This document shows, in pieces, positions 1 through 7,859 of a stretch of DNA of 39,843 bases. This DNA is from Pasteurella bettyae CCUG 2042 (GTDB lineage: Bacteria; Pseudomonadota; Gammaproteobacteria; Enterobacterales; Pasteurellaceae), in contig NZ_AJSX01000008.1 in the NCBI RefSeq assembly GCF_000262245.1, positions 1-39,843 on the forward strand, written 5' to 3'. Position 1 is the first letter of the stretch. Each line of letters starts with the position of its first letter. The position numbers were made by a program, and so were the translations under genes. The notes under the pieces were generated by a model. That model saw nothing but the letters and a program-made list of their open reading frames with translations, had not been told where the DNA came from and searched no databases.

Positions 1-262
1 ATGAATAATCCTTTCCACCCATCTTAACTTTATACTGAAGATAGATTAAATATTGCTTCAATAATTGTAATGCTTTAGCCTGATGGAGTTGAGGTTTTCT
101 GTAGTTTATAAGAACAACAGTAAGTTTGCAAATAGGAATAAATCTCAATAATAAAATATTATCTATATTAGGTACTAACGAATTTGATTCATTTCGTTTA
201 TTTTTAATAAAAGAGCAGTGCCTGAATAAACACTTGGAATAAGTATTCCAATTGTATAATAA
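1..262. other. Left-edge region with no recognisable gene
   Basis: No plus-strand coding region is visible. On the minus strand one frame stays open from about 293 to the window edge, but most of it has no ATG. The only ATG in that frame is at 20-22, so at most a gene running off the left edge could start there. The translation resembles no family I recognise. The region lies beyond the yjgA terminator, so it belongs to another unit or is non-coding. Low complexity and AT richness are enough to explain the missing stops. Confidence 0.4.
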
Positions 263-292
263 AAATCCTGACTGTTTAAGGCAATCAGGATA
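263..292 (-). terminator. Rho-independent terminator of yjgA
   Basis: Read on the minus strand, a stem of about ten pairs (ATCCTGA with TCAGGAT at its base, one internal mismatch) is followed by a TTTTTATT run. It lies about 90 bases downstream of the yjgA stop. Nothing else on that strand ends here. Confidence 0.7.
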
Positions 293-383
293 TGATTAAT
301 TATTTAGTTAAATAATGTTTGTATAGCAAGGAGATAATAGAAAAATTTCTGAATATTTAACCGCACTTTTGCTCGGCTAGAAA

Positions 384-920
384 TTAATCTCCGATGATCA
401 TTTGTTTTAAATATTGATAAATTTCACGATAAGCTTTAGGTGGTTTGTTTTGTTCCTTTTCTTTTTGTGCTGAACGAATCAAATTACGTAAATGTTGACG
501 ATCTAGTTGAGTATATTCATTGATTAAATCCGCTAAACCTTCATCGCCTTTAGTGATTAAGTCATCTCGCATAAATTCGAGTTTATGTAACATAACTTGT
601 TGTTGATTATGTTTATTTTCAATTTTATCTAATGCTTCTTGAATTGGCTCAATGTCTGTAGAACGTAATAATTTACCAATATATTGTAATTGGCGACGTT
701 TAGCTTCTTTTACTGAACGTTGAGCTAGCTCAATTGCTTCTAATAAGTTGCTATCCAATGGGATTTTTTCTAAGTTAGTTTTTGTGAGAACCACTAATTT
801 TGCACCTAATTTCTTAAGAGCTTCCGCATCTCGTTTTATTTCACTCTTACTGACCCAGATAATTTCTTCTTGATCTTTTGTTTCCCAATCAAGTTCAGGC
901 TTTTTGCCACGTTTCTTCAT
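384..920 (-). CDS. yjgA: Ribosome-associated protein YjgA (DUF615)
   Basis: A 178-residue, highly charged, mostly helical protein matching the YjgA/UPF0307 (DUF615) family. Known members associate with the large ribosomal subunit late in assembly. The characteristic stretch around [20 protein letters not shown] near the N-terminus and the Lys/Arg-rich C-terminal half are present, and the length is normal. A longer in-frame ORF reaches back to 1103, but its first 61 residues are unlike the family. The ATG at 920 has AGGAAG about five bases upstream, so I chose that start. The gene is divergent from pmbA, with about 95 bases between the two starts. A terminator follows at 263-292. It is probably expressed constitutively; no operator is visible. 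Confidence 0.93.
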   Translation of the reverse strand: MKKRGKKPELDWETKDQEEIIWVSKSEIKRDAEALKKLGAKLVVLTKTNLEKIPLDSNLLEAIELAQRSVKEAKRRQLQYIGKLLRSTDIEPIQEALDKIENKHNQQQVMLHKLEFMRDDLITKGDEGLADLINEYTQLDRQHLRNLIRSAQKEKEQNKPPKAYREIYQYLKQMIIGD

Positions 921-1015
921 TTTGCTTCCTTTTTTAATTTTGACCCGTAGCATTTTAGCATAAAACCTAAAAATAAGATAAAATGCAGTGAAAATCATGC
1001 TAGTAGGGCTTTTAT

Positions 1016-2371
1016 ATGGAAAATTTAGAAAATCAAACCGCACTTTTAAAACAGCAGGAACAGGAATTACGTGATGCCGTATGTTATGCGGTAGATATTG
1101 CAAAAAAAGCGGGAGCTACCGCAGAGGTTTCAGTTACTAAAGTAAATGGATTATCGGTTTCAACCCGTCTAAAAGAAGTTGAGAATGTTGAATTTAATAA
1201 TGATGGTGCATTAGGCATTTCTGTTTATTTAGGTCAACAAAAAGGGAATGCATCCACTTCAGATCTTAGTCAAGCTGCAATTAAAAATGCTGTGGATGCA
1301 GCATTAGCGATTGCAAAATATACCTCACCAGATGATTGTACAGGTTTGGCTGATAGAGAATTAATTGCCTTTGAAGCGCCTGATTTAGCTTTATATAAAG
1401 CGGCTGATATTAATGTGGATAAAGGTATTGAATTAGCCTTACAAGCTGAAATAGCTGCTTTAAATTATGATAAACGTATTGTAAATAGTAATGGTGCTAG
1501 CTTTAATTCTCATAATGGTGTGCGAGTTTATGGGAATAGTTATGGTATGTTACAAAGCTATTTATCTAGTCGTTATTCTCTTTCTTGTTCTGTGCTTAGT
1601 GGCATTGATGAGCAATTGGAAAATGATTATGAATATACTATTTCTAGAGATTTTAACCAATTAGAAAATCCTACGTGGGTAGGGGAGAATGCCGCTAAAA
1701 AAGCGATTGCTCGTTTACAACCTCACAAAATATCCACTCAAGAATCACCAGTGATTTTTTTAAATGATGTTGCTACAGGGCTTATTGGTTCATTAGCAGG
1801 GGCAATCAGTGGGGGAAGTTTATATCGTAAGGCGAGTTTTTTATTAGATTATTTAGGGAAACAAATTTTGCCTGATTGGTTCCAAATTAGTGAACGTCCT
1901 CATCTAAAAGGGGGATTAGCTTCTACACCATTTGATAGTGAAGGGGTAAGAACTGAAGCTCGCGAAATTATTGAGCAAGGGATCTTACGTACTTATTTAT
2001 TAACCAGTTATAGCGGTCGTAAATTAGGTATGCAAAGTACAGGCCATGCTGGTGGGATCCATAATTGGTTAGTCCGCCCGAATAAAACGGGAGGCTTAGA
2101 AAGTTTGTTACGTGAAATGGGGCATGGTTTATTAGTCACAGATCTGATGGGGCAAGGCGTTAATATGGTTACTGGAGATTATTCTCGTGGGGCATCAGGT
2201 TTTTGGGTAGAAAATGGTGAGATCCAATATCCAGTGGCAGAAATTACTATTGCAGGGCAACTCAAAGATATGTTGCATGATATTGTGGCAGTATCTGATG
2301 ACATTGAACATCGTTCAAATATCCAAACTGGGTCAATTTTACTAGAAAGTATGAAAATTTCAGGTAATTAA
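1016..2371 (+). CDS. pmbA: PmbA/TldE metalloprotease subunit
   Basis: A 451-residue cytoplasmic protein of the TldD/PmbA (TldE) family. In enterobacteria TldE pairs with TldD to degrade the CcdA antitoxin and to mature microcin B17. TldD carries the HExxxH zinc motif; this partner has no such motif, as expected for TldE. The C-terminal block with GHAGGIHNW and [15 protein letters not shown] is typical of the family. TldD is not in this window, so the partner must be encoded elsewhere. Codons near the N-terminus contain an exact uptake signal (1037-1045) read as Thr-Ala-Leu-Leu. The ribosome-binding site is weak (an AGGG about ten bases before the ATG). Immediately downstream lies the candidate Fur-regulated small RNA. 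Confidence 0.93.
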   Translation: MENLENQTALLKQQEQELRDAVCYAVDIAKKAGATAEVSVTKVNGLSVSTRLKEVENVEFNNDGALGISVYLGQQKGNASTSDLSQAAIKNAVDAALAIAKYTSPDDCTGLADRELIAFEAPDLALYKAADINVDKGIELALQAEIAALNYDKRIVNSNGASFNSHNGVRVYGNSYGMLQSYLSSRYSLSCSVLSGIDEQLENDYEYTISRDFNQLENPTWVGENAAKKAIARLQPHKISTQESPVIFLNDVATGLIGSLAGAISGGSLYRKASFLLDYLGKQILPDWFQISERPHLKGGLASTPFDSEGVRTEAREIIEQGILRTYLLTSYSGRKLGMQSTGHAGGIHNWLVRPNKTGGLESLLREMGHGLLVTDLMGQGVNMVTGDYSRGASGFWVENGEIQYPVAEITIAGQLKDMLHDIVAVSDDIEHRSNIQTGSILLESMKISGN

Positions 2372-2386
2372 AAAATATTTTGCAAA

Positions 2387-2430
2387 TGATAATAATTCTT
2401 ATTGACAAGTGAATTTTACTTCTATAAGAT
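2387..2430 (+). promoter_or_regulatory. Fur-box-like site and sigma70 promoter of the small RNA
   Basis: TGATAATAATTCTTA at 2387-2401 matches the 7-1-7 Fur consensus TGATAATnATTATCA at 12 of 14 defined positions. It abuts a perfect -35 TTGACA at 2402-2407. A -10 follows as TATAAG (2423-2428, spacing 15) or TAAGAT (2425-2430, spacing 17). Fur-iron bound here should block RNA polymerase. It lies just after the pmbA stop and points into a region with no coding sequence. The pattern is seen directly; Fur binding is inferred. Confidence 0.75.
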
Positions 2431-2436
2431 ACACAC

Positions 2437-2574
2437 ATCTGTTAAGGAAATGATTAAAAATAATTTGGTAGAGGTTATTTTTAGTCGGCATAGATAGCTC
2501 CAAACAGGTAGAGTACAAAGTAAATTCGTTAGGGTACTAAAAGACCGATGTTTTTTAACATCGGTCTTTTTTTT
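2437..2574 (+). ncRNA. Candidate Fur-repressed small RNA (HrrF-like)
   Basis: A non-coding transcript of about 138 nt is predicted between a strong promoter with a Fur-box-like site (2387-2430) and a strong intrinsic terminator (2540-2574). No credible ORF lies inside: the only ATG, at 2450, directly abuts the purine-rich AAGGAA and gives 15 residues. The interior has two copies of GGTAGAG (2467-2473 and 2507-2513), which could be repeated pairing seeds, and a possible short stem AGTAC/GTACT before the terminator. Haemophilus influenzae has a Fur-regulated small RNA named HrrF, a functional counterpart of RyhB, and I recall it as conserved in Pasteurellaceae. Identity with HrrF is an inference from architecture, not a sequence comparison. 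The start site is set about seven bases past the -10 and is approximate. Confidence 0.7.
2540..2574 (+). terminator. Strong intrinsic terminator ending the small RNA
   Basis: A perfect 13-pair stem (AAAGACCGATGTT with AACATCGGTCTTT, 2540-2552 and 2557-2569) has a four-T loop and is followed by a run of eight Ts (2567-2574). It ends the transcript started near 2437, about 57 bases before the hpt start codon. Confidence 0.92.
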
Positions 2575-2630
2575 GTGATATTATGAGCGACCTCAAAGCT
2601 CTGTTTAACTCAATCATTGGAAAATATTTT

Positions 2631-3170
2631 ATGAAGAAACATCATGTTGACGTCTTAATTTCAGAACAAGACGTACGTGCAAAAATTCAACAACTAGGTA
2701 TAGAAATCACTCAATATTATCAACAAAAACAGATTGATAAATTAATTGTCGTAGGACTATTACGTGGTTCTTTTATGTTTATGGCTGATTTAGTACGTGA
2801 ACTTAAATTGCCTGTTGAAATTGAATTTATGACAACTGCAAGTTATGGTTCAGACATGACGACTAATCATGATGTGAAAATTACCAAAGATTTAGATGGC
2901 GATATTAAAGATGAACATGTATTAATTGTGGAAGATATTATTGATACAGGTTATACCTTAGAAAAGGTTCGTGAAATTTTGGGACTACGTCACCCTAAGT
3001 CAATTGCTATTTGTACATTATTAGATAAGCCTTCACGTCGAGAAGTACAAGTGCCTGTTGAGTGGGTAGGCTTTCCAATTCCTGATGAGTTTGTGGTGGG
3101 CTATGGCATTGATTATGCACAACGTTATCGCAATTTAGGTTATATTGGTAAAGTTGTGTTGGAAGAATAA
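2631..3170 (+). CDS. hpt: Hypoxanthine phosphoribosyltransferase
   Basis: Purine-salvage enzyme that joins hypoxanthine (and guanine, less well) to PRPP to give IMP or GMP in the cytoplasm. The 179-residue protein is collinear with E. coli Hpt. The PRPP loop [14 protein letters not shown] is at about residues 97-110, [12 protein letters not shown] lies upstream and [17 protein letters not shown] is near the end. An in-frame ATG at 2583 would add 16 residues, but those do not match the family and no ribosome-binding site precedes them. Even the ATG at 2631 has only a weak GGAAA upstream. The gene follows the small RNA terminator closely. Its own promoter is not obvious, except a TATTAT at 2579-2584. 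Confidence 0.95.
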   Translation: MKKHHVDVLISEQDVRAKIQQLGIEITQYYQQKQIDKLIVVGLLRGSFMFMADLVRELKLPVEIEFMTTASYGSDMTTNHDVKITKDLDGDIKDEHVLIVEDIIDTGYTLEKVREILGLRHPKSIAICTLLDKPSRREVQVPVEWVGFPIPDEFVVGYGIDYAQRYRNLGYIGKVVLEE

Positions 3171-3193
3171 GTTAGGTTAACCAACTGAAAATG

Positions 3194-3236
3194 AAAAATG
3201 CGGTAAATTTTTAGAAAATTCACCGCACTTTTTTGT
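3194..3236. terminator. Bidirectional terminator made from an inverted USS pair
   Basis: AAAATGCGGTAAATTTT faces AAAATTCACCGCACTTTT. The right arm is an exact uptake signal (3222-3230); the left arm is one base off. T runs follow on one side and A runs precede on the other, so it can stop both hpt (+) and the convergent glycerate kinase gene (-). Confidence 0.85.
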
Positions 3237-3251
3237 TTGTAAATTGATCTG

Positions 3252-4385
3252 TTAATGGTGCAATTGATAGAGTCTAGCGATATTTTGTGCAGTAGAAACT
3301 AAGTTCGCATAGCCGAGCCTTAAAGTGTCCTCTAAGCTAGCTAATTGACGAATAATTGGAAATACTGCGTCAATCCCATGATCATAGACCACTTCATAAT
3401 CTTCACGTAAACAACCAACAATAGCGATCACAGGTTTGCCAAATTGTTTTGCGGTTTTCGCAACACCAATTGGCGTTTTACCATGGATGCTTTGTGAGTC
3501 CATGCGACCTTCACCCGTAATGATAAGATCTGCCTGCTCCGCATATTGAGCGAGTCGAGTTGCTTCCATGACGATTTGTACGCCAGCTTTTAGATTGACA
3601 TTAGGCAGTAATAATAATCCGCCTCCCATTCCACCAGCAGCACCTGCTCCAGCATGCTCACGAATGTTAAGCTTGAGGCTTTTTTCGAGTATTTGAGAAA
3701 AATGGTAAAGCGCTTTATCAAGTTGTTGCACAATTTCCGCTGTTGCGCCTTTTTGTGGACCAAATATCGCAGAGGCGCCATTTTCACCACAGAGTGGATT
3801 ATCCACATCGCAAGCCACGTCTAATTGTACGCCTTGTAAACGAGGGTCTAACTGGCTAATATCAATTTGTCTAACATTGATAAGTGCTTCGCCTATGGGT
3901 TCGATTGGATGGAGATTATGATCTAGTAGTTTCGCCCCTAAAGCTTGTAGCATTCCTGCTCCTGCGTCGTTAGTTGCACTACCACCAATACCAAGAATAA
4001 TTCTTTTAACCCCGAGATCTAAAGCGGCTTTAATTAATTCTCCAGTGCCGTAGCTTGTGGTTTTACGAGGATCTCGTTTTGATGGTGGAACTAAATGCAA
4101 CCCTGATGCCGCTGCCATTTCAATGATAGCTGTTTGTTTATCACCAGAAATCCCGAAGCTCGCTTTAATTTTATTGCCAAGCGGAGCCTTCACATCAACT
4201 TCAATTAGCTCGCCTTCTAAGGCATCTACAAGTGATTGTACAGTTCCTTCGCCACCATCAGCCATTGGGATCTTGATATAGGTCGCAGTGGGATAGACTT
4301 TTTTAAAGCCTTCTTCAATAGCTTTAGCCGCTTCTAGCGCAATAAGGCTTTCTTTAAAGGAATCTGGTGCAATTAGAATTTTCAT
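3252..4385 (-). CDS. glxK: Glycerate kinase (GlxK/GarK family)
   Basis: Cytoplasmic kinase that phosphorylates D-glycerate with ATP, feeding it into lower glycolysis (the 2-phosphoglycerate-forming type in enterobacteria). The 377-residue protein starts with the family hallmark KILIAPDSFKESL. The Gly-rich GIGGSATNDAGAGMLQALGA and the block ITGEGRMDSQSIHGKTPIGVA are also present, and the length is normal. It is the last gene of a minus-strand pair: nine bases separate its start from the permease stop, and the ribosome-binding site AAGG overlaps that stop. The neighbouring permease and CdaR-type regulator support a sugar-acid or glycerate catabolic role. The choice between symbols glxK and garK is by convention only. 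Confidence 0.92.
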   Translation of the reverse strand: MKILIAPDSFKESLIALEAAKAIEEGFKKVYPTATYIKIPMADGGEGTVQSLVDALEGELIEVDVKAPLGNKIKASFGISGDKQTAIIEMAAASGLHLVPPSKRDPRKTTSYGTGELIKAALDLGVKRIILGIGGSATNDAGAGMLQALGAKLLDHNLHPIEPIGEALINVRQIDISQLDPRLQGVQLDVACDVDNPLCGENGASAIFGPQKGATAEIVQQLDKALYHFSQILEKSLKLNIREHAGAGAAGGMGGGLLLLPNVNLKAGVQIVMEATRLAQYAEQADLIITGEGRMDSQSIHGKTPIGVAKTAKQFGKPVIAIVGCLREDYEVVYDHGIDAVFPIIRQLASLEDTLRLGYANLVSTAQNIARLYQLHH

Positions 4386-4394
4386 ATCATTACC

Positions 4395-5774
4395 TTAGTG
4401 TAAAAATAATGAAAGAATATAAACGGTTATCATACCGACAATTCCCATAATAAAGGTGAGCAAGCTTTGGGTTTTATAACCCTGTTGTGGTGTCATTTTG
4501 GTGAAGTTAGTCACTACCCAGAAATAACTGTCATTTGCATGAGATACACACATTGCCCCTGAGGCGATTGCCATAACGGTTAAAGCTGCACCCATTTCAG
4601 AGGTTAAACCTAAGGCATTCATTAGTGAATCGCTTGCATTGAACATCCCCATAATGGATGCTGTTGTAATAATCGCTACGGTTGAACTTCCTTGTGCTGT
4701 TTTTAAAATTGCAGAAATTAAGAATGGGAAGAAAATTCCAGCAGCACTAATAGTTACAGCATTTTGTTTTATATACTCTACAAAGCCAGCTTCTGTAATG
4801 ACTTTTCCTAACACGCCGCCTGCCGCAGTAATAAAGAGGATTGGGCCAACAATTTTCAATGTTTCATTAGTTAATTCATTAAATTCTACAGTTTTTTTAG
4901 TATTCACTAACAAGAAAATTGAGAAAATAACACCAATCGCTAAAGCAATAATAGGATTTCCTAGGAATTGAACGGGTACCGCAATATCACCTTCTAATCC
5001 CATAATTTTGCCAATTGAACCTAATGCCATAAAGAAAATTGGCATAATGATTGGTGCAAGGCTTAAGAAGCCACTTGGTAAAGGTCCATAATGTTTAAGT
5101 AAATCATCATAACTTTGGGTAATTAGCTGATCATCTTCAGCTGATGGCTCTAACATTACCTTTTTGCTCGTGAATTTGGCAAAAATATAACTAGCAATTA
5201 AAACAGGAATAGAAACTACAACCCCCATAATGATCACCAGTAGAATATTTGAGCTTAAACCCACAGCGCCAGCAGCTGCAATTGGTCCTGGTGTTGGTGG
5301 AATAAATACATGAGAAGCATATAAACCAGCACTTAGTGCTACTGACATACTAATTGGGTTGGCTAGAATTTTTTTACTAATCGCTTCACGAATTGGATTT
5401 AATACAACGAAACCGCTATCACAGAATACTGGAATACCTACGACCCAGCCCATAATCAGCATGGCTAATTCAGGACGTTTTTGCCCTACGATATTGACTA
5501 CAATATCTGCTAATTTTAATGCAGCACCTGTTTTTTCTAGCACAGTACCAATAATGGCACCAAAGATAATCACAATACCGATACTTTTAAATGTGCCACT
5601 AAATCCATCACCAATAATGCTTGGGATTTTATTTAAGCTAATGCCCGCAATAATTGCCAAACCAAGAGAAACACTCATTAATGCTAAGAACGGATGGACT
5701 TTTAATTTTGATATCATCCAAATCATAATTATGATAGCGATGATAAATGTGATAATAAGAGAAATACCAGACAT
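4395..5774 (-). CDS. GntP-family gluconate/glycerate permease
   Basis: A 459-residue polytopic inner-membrane protein with about 12 hydrophobic segments. Family motifs are visible: VFCDSGFVVLNPI, HVFIPPTPGPIAAAGA and AQGSSTVAIITTASIMG. GntP carriers are proton-coupled importers of gluconate and related sugar acids. Because the gene is followed directly by glycerate kinase and preceded by a CdaR-type regulator, glycerate or an aldarate-derived acid is the likely cargo, though sequence alone does not decide this. The start has AAGGAG upstream. The 127-base gap before it carries a palindrome overlapping a plausible promoter (5839-5856). H. influenzae has, as I recall, a similar kinase-permease-regulator cluster. 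Confidence 0.9.
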   Translation of the reverse strand: MSGISLIITFIIAIIIMIWMISKLKVHPFLALMSVSLGLAIIAGISLNKIPSIIGDGFSGTFKSIGIVIIFGAIIGTVLEKTGAALKLADIVVNIVGQKRPELAMLIMGWVVGIPVFCDSGFVVLNPIREAISKKILANPISMSVALSAGLYASHVFIPPTPGPIAAAGAVGLSSNILLVIIMGVVVSIPVLIASYIFAKFTSKKVMLEPSAEDDQLITQSYDDLLKHYGPLPSGFLSLAPIIMPIFFMALGSIGKIMGLEGDIAVPVQFLGNPIIALAIGVIFSIFLLVNTKKTVEFNELTNETLKIVGPILFITAAGGVLGKVITEAGFVEYIKQNAVTISAAGIFFPFLISAILKTAQGSSTVAIITTASIMGMFNASDSLMNALGLTSEMGAALTVMAIASGAMCVSHANDSYFWVVTNFTKMTPQQGYKTQSLLTFIMGIVGMITVYILSLFLH

Positions 5775-5819
5775 AGTAATGCTCCTTAGATAAAATAAAT
5801 AGGTCAGTCTTATTATTGA

Positions 5820-5862
5820 TAAATCTGACTATAAAATCTTTGTATTAAAATACAAAAAATTG
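5820..5862 (-). promoter_or_regulatory. Promoter with overlapping palindrome for permease-kinase pair
   Basis: On the minus strand TTGTAT and TATAGT, 16 bases apart, form a plausible -35/-10 pair upstream of the permease gene. The -35 lies inside a perfect 18-bp palindrome (TTTGTATT, two bases, AATACAAA; 5839-5856). This is a good place for an operator. CdaR, encoded next door, is the first candidate binder; that is inference. Confidence 0.5.
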
Positions 5863-5901
5863 ATTGTTTTATTTCTTATTTTTATGTAAACATCTAATTT
5901 T

Positions 5902-7011
5902 TTAAAGTTGAAATGTACCGATATAGAGAATAAATTTATCTTCTATCTTATTGATATTTAAGCCAGTTATTTTTTCTATTTTACTTATTCGATAACGTAA
6001 TGTATTGATATGAATAAACATAGATTTTGAACTGAGAGAAAGATCACAATTTGATAAAAAATATTGTTTTAAAGTTTTTCTAAGTATGCCGTTGGGATCT
6101 TGTTGCACTAATTTATGAAGTGGGCTAGTTAATAATGCATGTTGCCATGATTCAGAAAAAGTGTTGATTAACACAGGAAAGCGTTCTTGTGAAAATGAAT
6201 AAATGGTTTTTTTAGGATGTTGTTTTAAGCCATATTCTAAAGTGGCTTTTGCTGTTTGATAAGAAAGATGAAAGCTATTTATTGAACTGGTTGTTAAGCC
6301 AATAGAGAGTTTATATTCTTGAATCTGCAATAAAGGTAATAAATGGTTAATTTGTTTTTGTTGAGTGATAGTTGTCAATATGGAGATTGGCATAATCATT
6401 GCAATTTGATCTAATCCAATGGGCACTGATGGGGTTTGTGGAAAGGTCTGTTCCAAATAACTCAGCGTAGTTTGCAATTTTTCTATATTTGCTTGCAAAA
6501 ATTTAATAATGATCACCGCACTTTCAGGGGCTAATGCAATGTTAAATCCATGAGTCTGTTCAAGGATTTGTGATAGATTATGAGAAGAGCTATCTTCCAG
6601 CAACTTTATGATAAATTCTTCTCGATAACGGCGTGTCCAACGTTCTTTTTCTAAGGCTGCGTGCTGTTCAATAATCAGCTCGGCTGTCATTCTGACTAAT
6701 TCAGCATAAGCACTAATCTTTTCAGGGACTCCTGAAATACCAATGACACCAAGTATTTTGCCTAAATAATTAATAGGTAAATTAATACCAGGTTGTACTT
6801 CATCATTCCATTTTTTGGCAAGCTGCTCATCAATTTCGATAGTGCGATTTTCACGGATTGCTAAGATCGCACCAATATGTTTTTGATGAAGGCGTTTGGT
6901 ATCGCCAGAAGCAATGATAATGCCATTTTGATCCATTACATTAATCGATGAACCAATTATTTTCATTGCACGTTGAACAATTTTTTGTGCAATCATTTGA
7001 TTGAGAAGCAT
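5902..7011 (-). CDS. cdaR: CdaR/SdaR-family sugar-diacid regulator
   Basis: A 369-residue transcription factor collinear with E. coli CdaR, which activates glucarate, galactarate and glycerate genes. The N-terminal half is the diacid-recognition domain (IVQRAMKIIGSSINVMDQNG and the GINLPINYLGKILGVIGISG block). The C-terminal 60 residues hold the PucR-type helix-turn-helix with SMFIHINTLRYRISKIEKITG. AAGGAA precedes the ATG, and an exact USS lies just upstream (7032-7040). The gene is upstream of and parallel to the permease-kinase pair, with its own 127-base gap between, so it probably regulates that promoter. The ligand cannot be read from the sequence. Confidence 0.9.
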   Translation of the reverse strand: MLLNQMIAQKIVQRAMKIIGSSINVMDQNGIIIASGDTKRLHQKHIGAILAIRENRTIEIDEQLAKKWNDEVQPGINLPINYLGKILGVIGISGVPEKISAYAELVRMTAELIIEQHAALEKERWTRRYREEFIIKLLEDSSSHNLSQILEQTHGFNIALAPESAVIIIKFLQANIEKLQTTLSYLEQTFPQTPSVPIGLDQIAMIMPISILTTITQQKQINHLLPLLQIQEYKLSIGLTTSSINSFHLSYQTAKATLEYGLKQHPKKTIYSFSQERFPVLINTFSESWQHALLTSPLHKLVQQDPNGILRKTLKQYFLSNCDLSLSSKSMFIHINTLRYRISKIEKITGLNINKIEDKFILYIGTFQL

Positions 7012-7102
7012 AGCGTTTCCTTTTACGAGAAAAGTGCGGTTAGATTTACAAAAATTTTAGCAGAACTTATGCATCATAGCCGAATGAAATGATAAATATT
7101 TA

Positions 7103-7130
7103 TTGCTTTTTTATATCTAATGGCTACAAT
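7103..7130 (+). promoter_or_regulatory. rpsO promoter
   Basis: TTGCTT (7103-7108) and TACAAT (7125-7130) are spaced 16 bases apart, about 80 bases before the rpsO start. This leaves a structured leader of roughly 70 nt. Confidence 0.65.
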
Positions 7131-7142
7131 ACTAGCTCCTTG

Positions 7143-7171
7143 TCGTAGCTGGATTAGAGATCGGCTAACGA
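7143..7171 (+). promoter_or_regulatory. Hairpin in rpsO leader, possible S15 autoregulatory element
   Basis: TCGTAGC (7143-7149) can pair with GCTAACGA (7164-7171) with one bulged base, giving a stem in the rpsO 5' leader. In several bacteria S15 binds structured leaders of its own mRNA to repress translation, and the leader structures differ between lineages. Function here is inferred. Confidence 0.4.
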
Positions 7172-7207
7172 TGTATCATTAACAAACCCTAGTTATAAGG
7201 ATTTAAT

Positions 7208-7477
7208 ATGTCTCTAACTACAGAACAAAAAGCAGCAATCGTTGCTGAATATGGTCGTGATGCAAAAGATACAGGTTCATCAGAAGTTCAAATTGCATTA
7301 TTAACTGCACAAATTAACCACTTGCAAGCTCACTTTGCAGAACATAAAAAAGATCATCATGGTCGTCGTGGTTTATTAGGTATGGTTTCACGCCGTCGTA
7401 AACTTTTAGATTATTTAAAACGTAAAGATTTAGCACTTTACCAAGAAACAATCAGCCGTTTAGGTTTACGTCGCTAA
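7208..7477 (+). CDS. rpsO: 30S ribosomal protein S15
   Basis: A primary 16S rRNA-binding protein of the small subunit that helps form the platform and a bridge to 23S rRNA. The 89 residues match bacterial S15 throughout: [14 protein letters not shown]-like N-terminus (here [14 protein letters not shown]), then [19 protein letters not shown] and [19 protein letters not shown] precedes the ATG. The gene is a single unit with its own promoter, a leader hairpin and a terminator directly after the stop. In many gammaproteobacteria rpsO is followed by pnp; here it is not. Confidence 0.98.
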   Translation: MSLTTEQKAAIVAEYGRDAKDTGSSEVQIALLTAQINHLQAHFAEHKKDHHGRRGLLGMVSRRRKLLDYLKRKDLALYQETISRLGLRR

Positions 7478-7495
7478 TTCTTAGCAATATTACAG

Positions 7496-7522
7496 AAAGC
7501 TCTCCTTGCGAGGGCTTTTTTT
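7496..7522 (+). terminator. rpsO terminator
   Basis: AAAGCTCTC and GAGGGCTTT pair over nine positions with one G-T pair around a five-base loop, followed by a run of Ts. Confidence 0.88.
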
Positions 7523-7670
7523 ATGAGCTGATTATTTAAAATAAAATTAAATATAAGTTAAAAATTCAATTAATCATTTCATTTAAAAATAATAAATAAC
7601 GCCTTATATTATTATTTTGTTTTAAAATTCATCAATCAGGTTAAAAGTTTATTTTTTTATTTACTTGCGC

Positions 7671-7699
7671 TTGACATTAAAGGCTTAAAAACGTATTAT
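7671..7699 (+). promoter_or_regulatory. Promoter of tRNA-Ser
   Basis: A perfect -35 TTGACA (7671-7676) and a -10 TATTAT (7694-7699) with 17-bp spacing lie 18 bases before the mature tRNA 5' end. The AT-rich stretch 7523-7670 ahead of it holds nothing else I can name. Confidence 0.85.
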
Positions 7700-7716
7700 T
7701 CACCTCGCTTAATTGC

Positions 7717-7806
7717 GGAGGAATGGTCGAGCGGTTGAAGGCACCGGTCTTGAAAACCGGCGAGGGTTTACGCCCTCCGTGAGTTCGAATCTCACTTCCT
7801 CCGCCA
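7717..7806 (+). tRNA. serT: tRNA-Ser(UGA)
   Basis: A class II tRNA of 90 bases. The acceptor stem GGAGGAA (7717-7723) pairs with TTCCTCC (7796-7802), followed by discriminator G and an encoded CCA. The anticodon loop CTTGAAA within CCGGT...ACCGG gives anticodon TGA. A long variable arm (CGAGGG...CCCTCCG) and the T-arm GAGTTCGAATCTC confirm serine. A consensus promoter precedes it and a terminator follows directly. Confidence 0.97.
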
Positions 7807-7818
7807 CTTAATTTAAAG

Positions 7819-7849
7819 AACCCGTAAGTTGAAAGATTTACGGGTTTTT
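7819..7849 (+). terminator. tRNA-Ser terminator
   Basis: AACCCGTAA (7819-7827) pairs with TTACGGGTT, followed by a short T run. The minus-strand priC gene ends just beyond it. Confidence 0.8.
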
Positions 7850-7859
7850 GCTTTTTGAA

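Noticed and set aside
921-1103. A 61-residue N-terminal extension of YjgA
   Set aside because: It would overlap the pmbA start region, is unlike DUF615 proteins, and a good ribosome-binding site precedes the ATG at 920.
2450-2497. A 15-residue ORF inside the small RNA
   Set aside because: The purine-rich AAGGAA directly touches the ATG, leaving no spacing for initiation, and the peptide has no recognisable feature.
2583-2630. An N-terminal extension of Hpt from an upstream ATG
   Set aside because: The 16 extra residues are absent from the family and no ribosome-binding site precedes that ATG.
5359-5793. A 144-codon plus-strand ORF opposite the GntP permease
   Set aside because: It is an antisense shadow of a hydrophobic membrane-protein gene with no ribosome-binding site or family match; the same holds for the plus-strand ORFs opposite the YuiF-type and LldP transporters.
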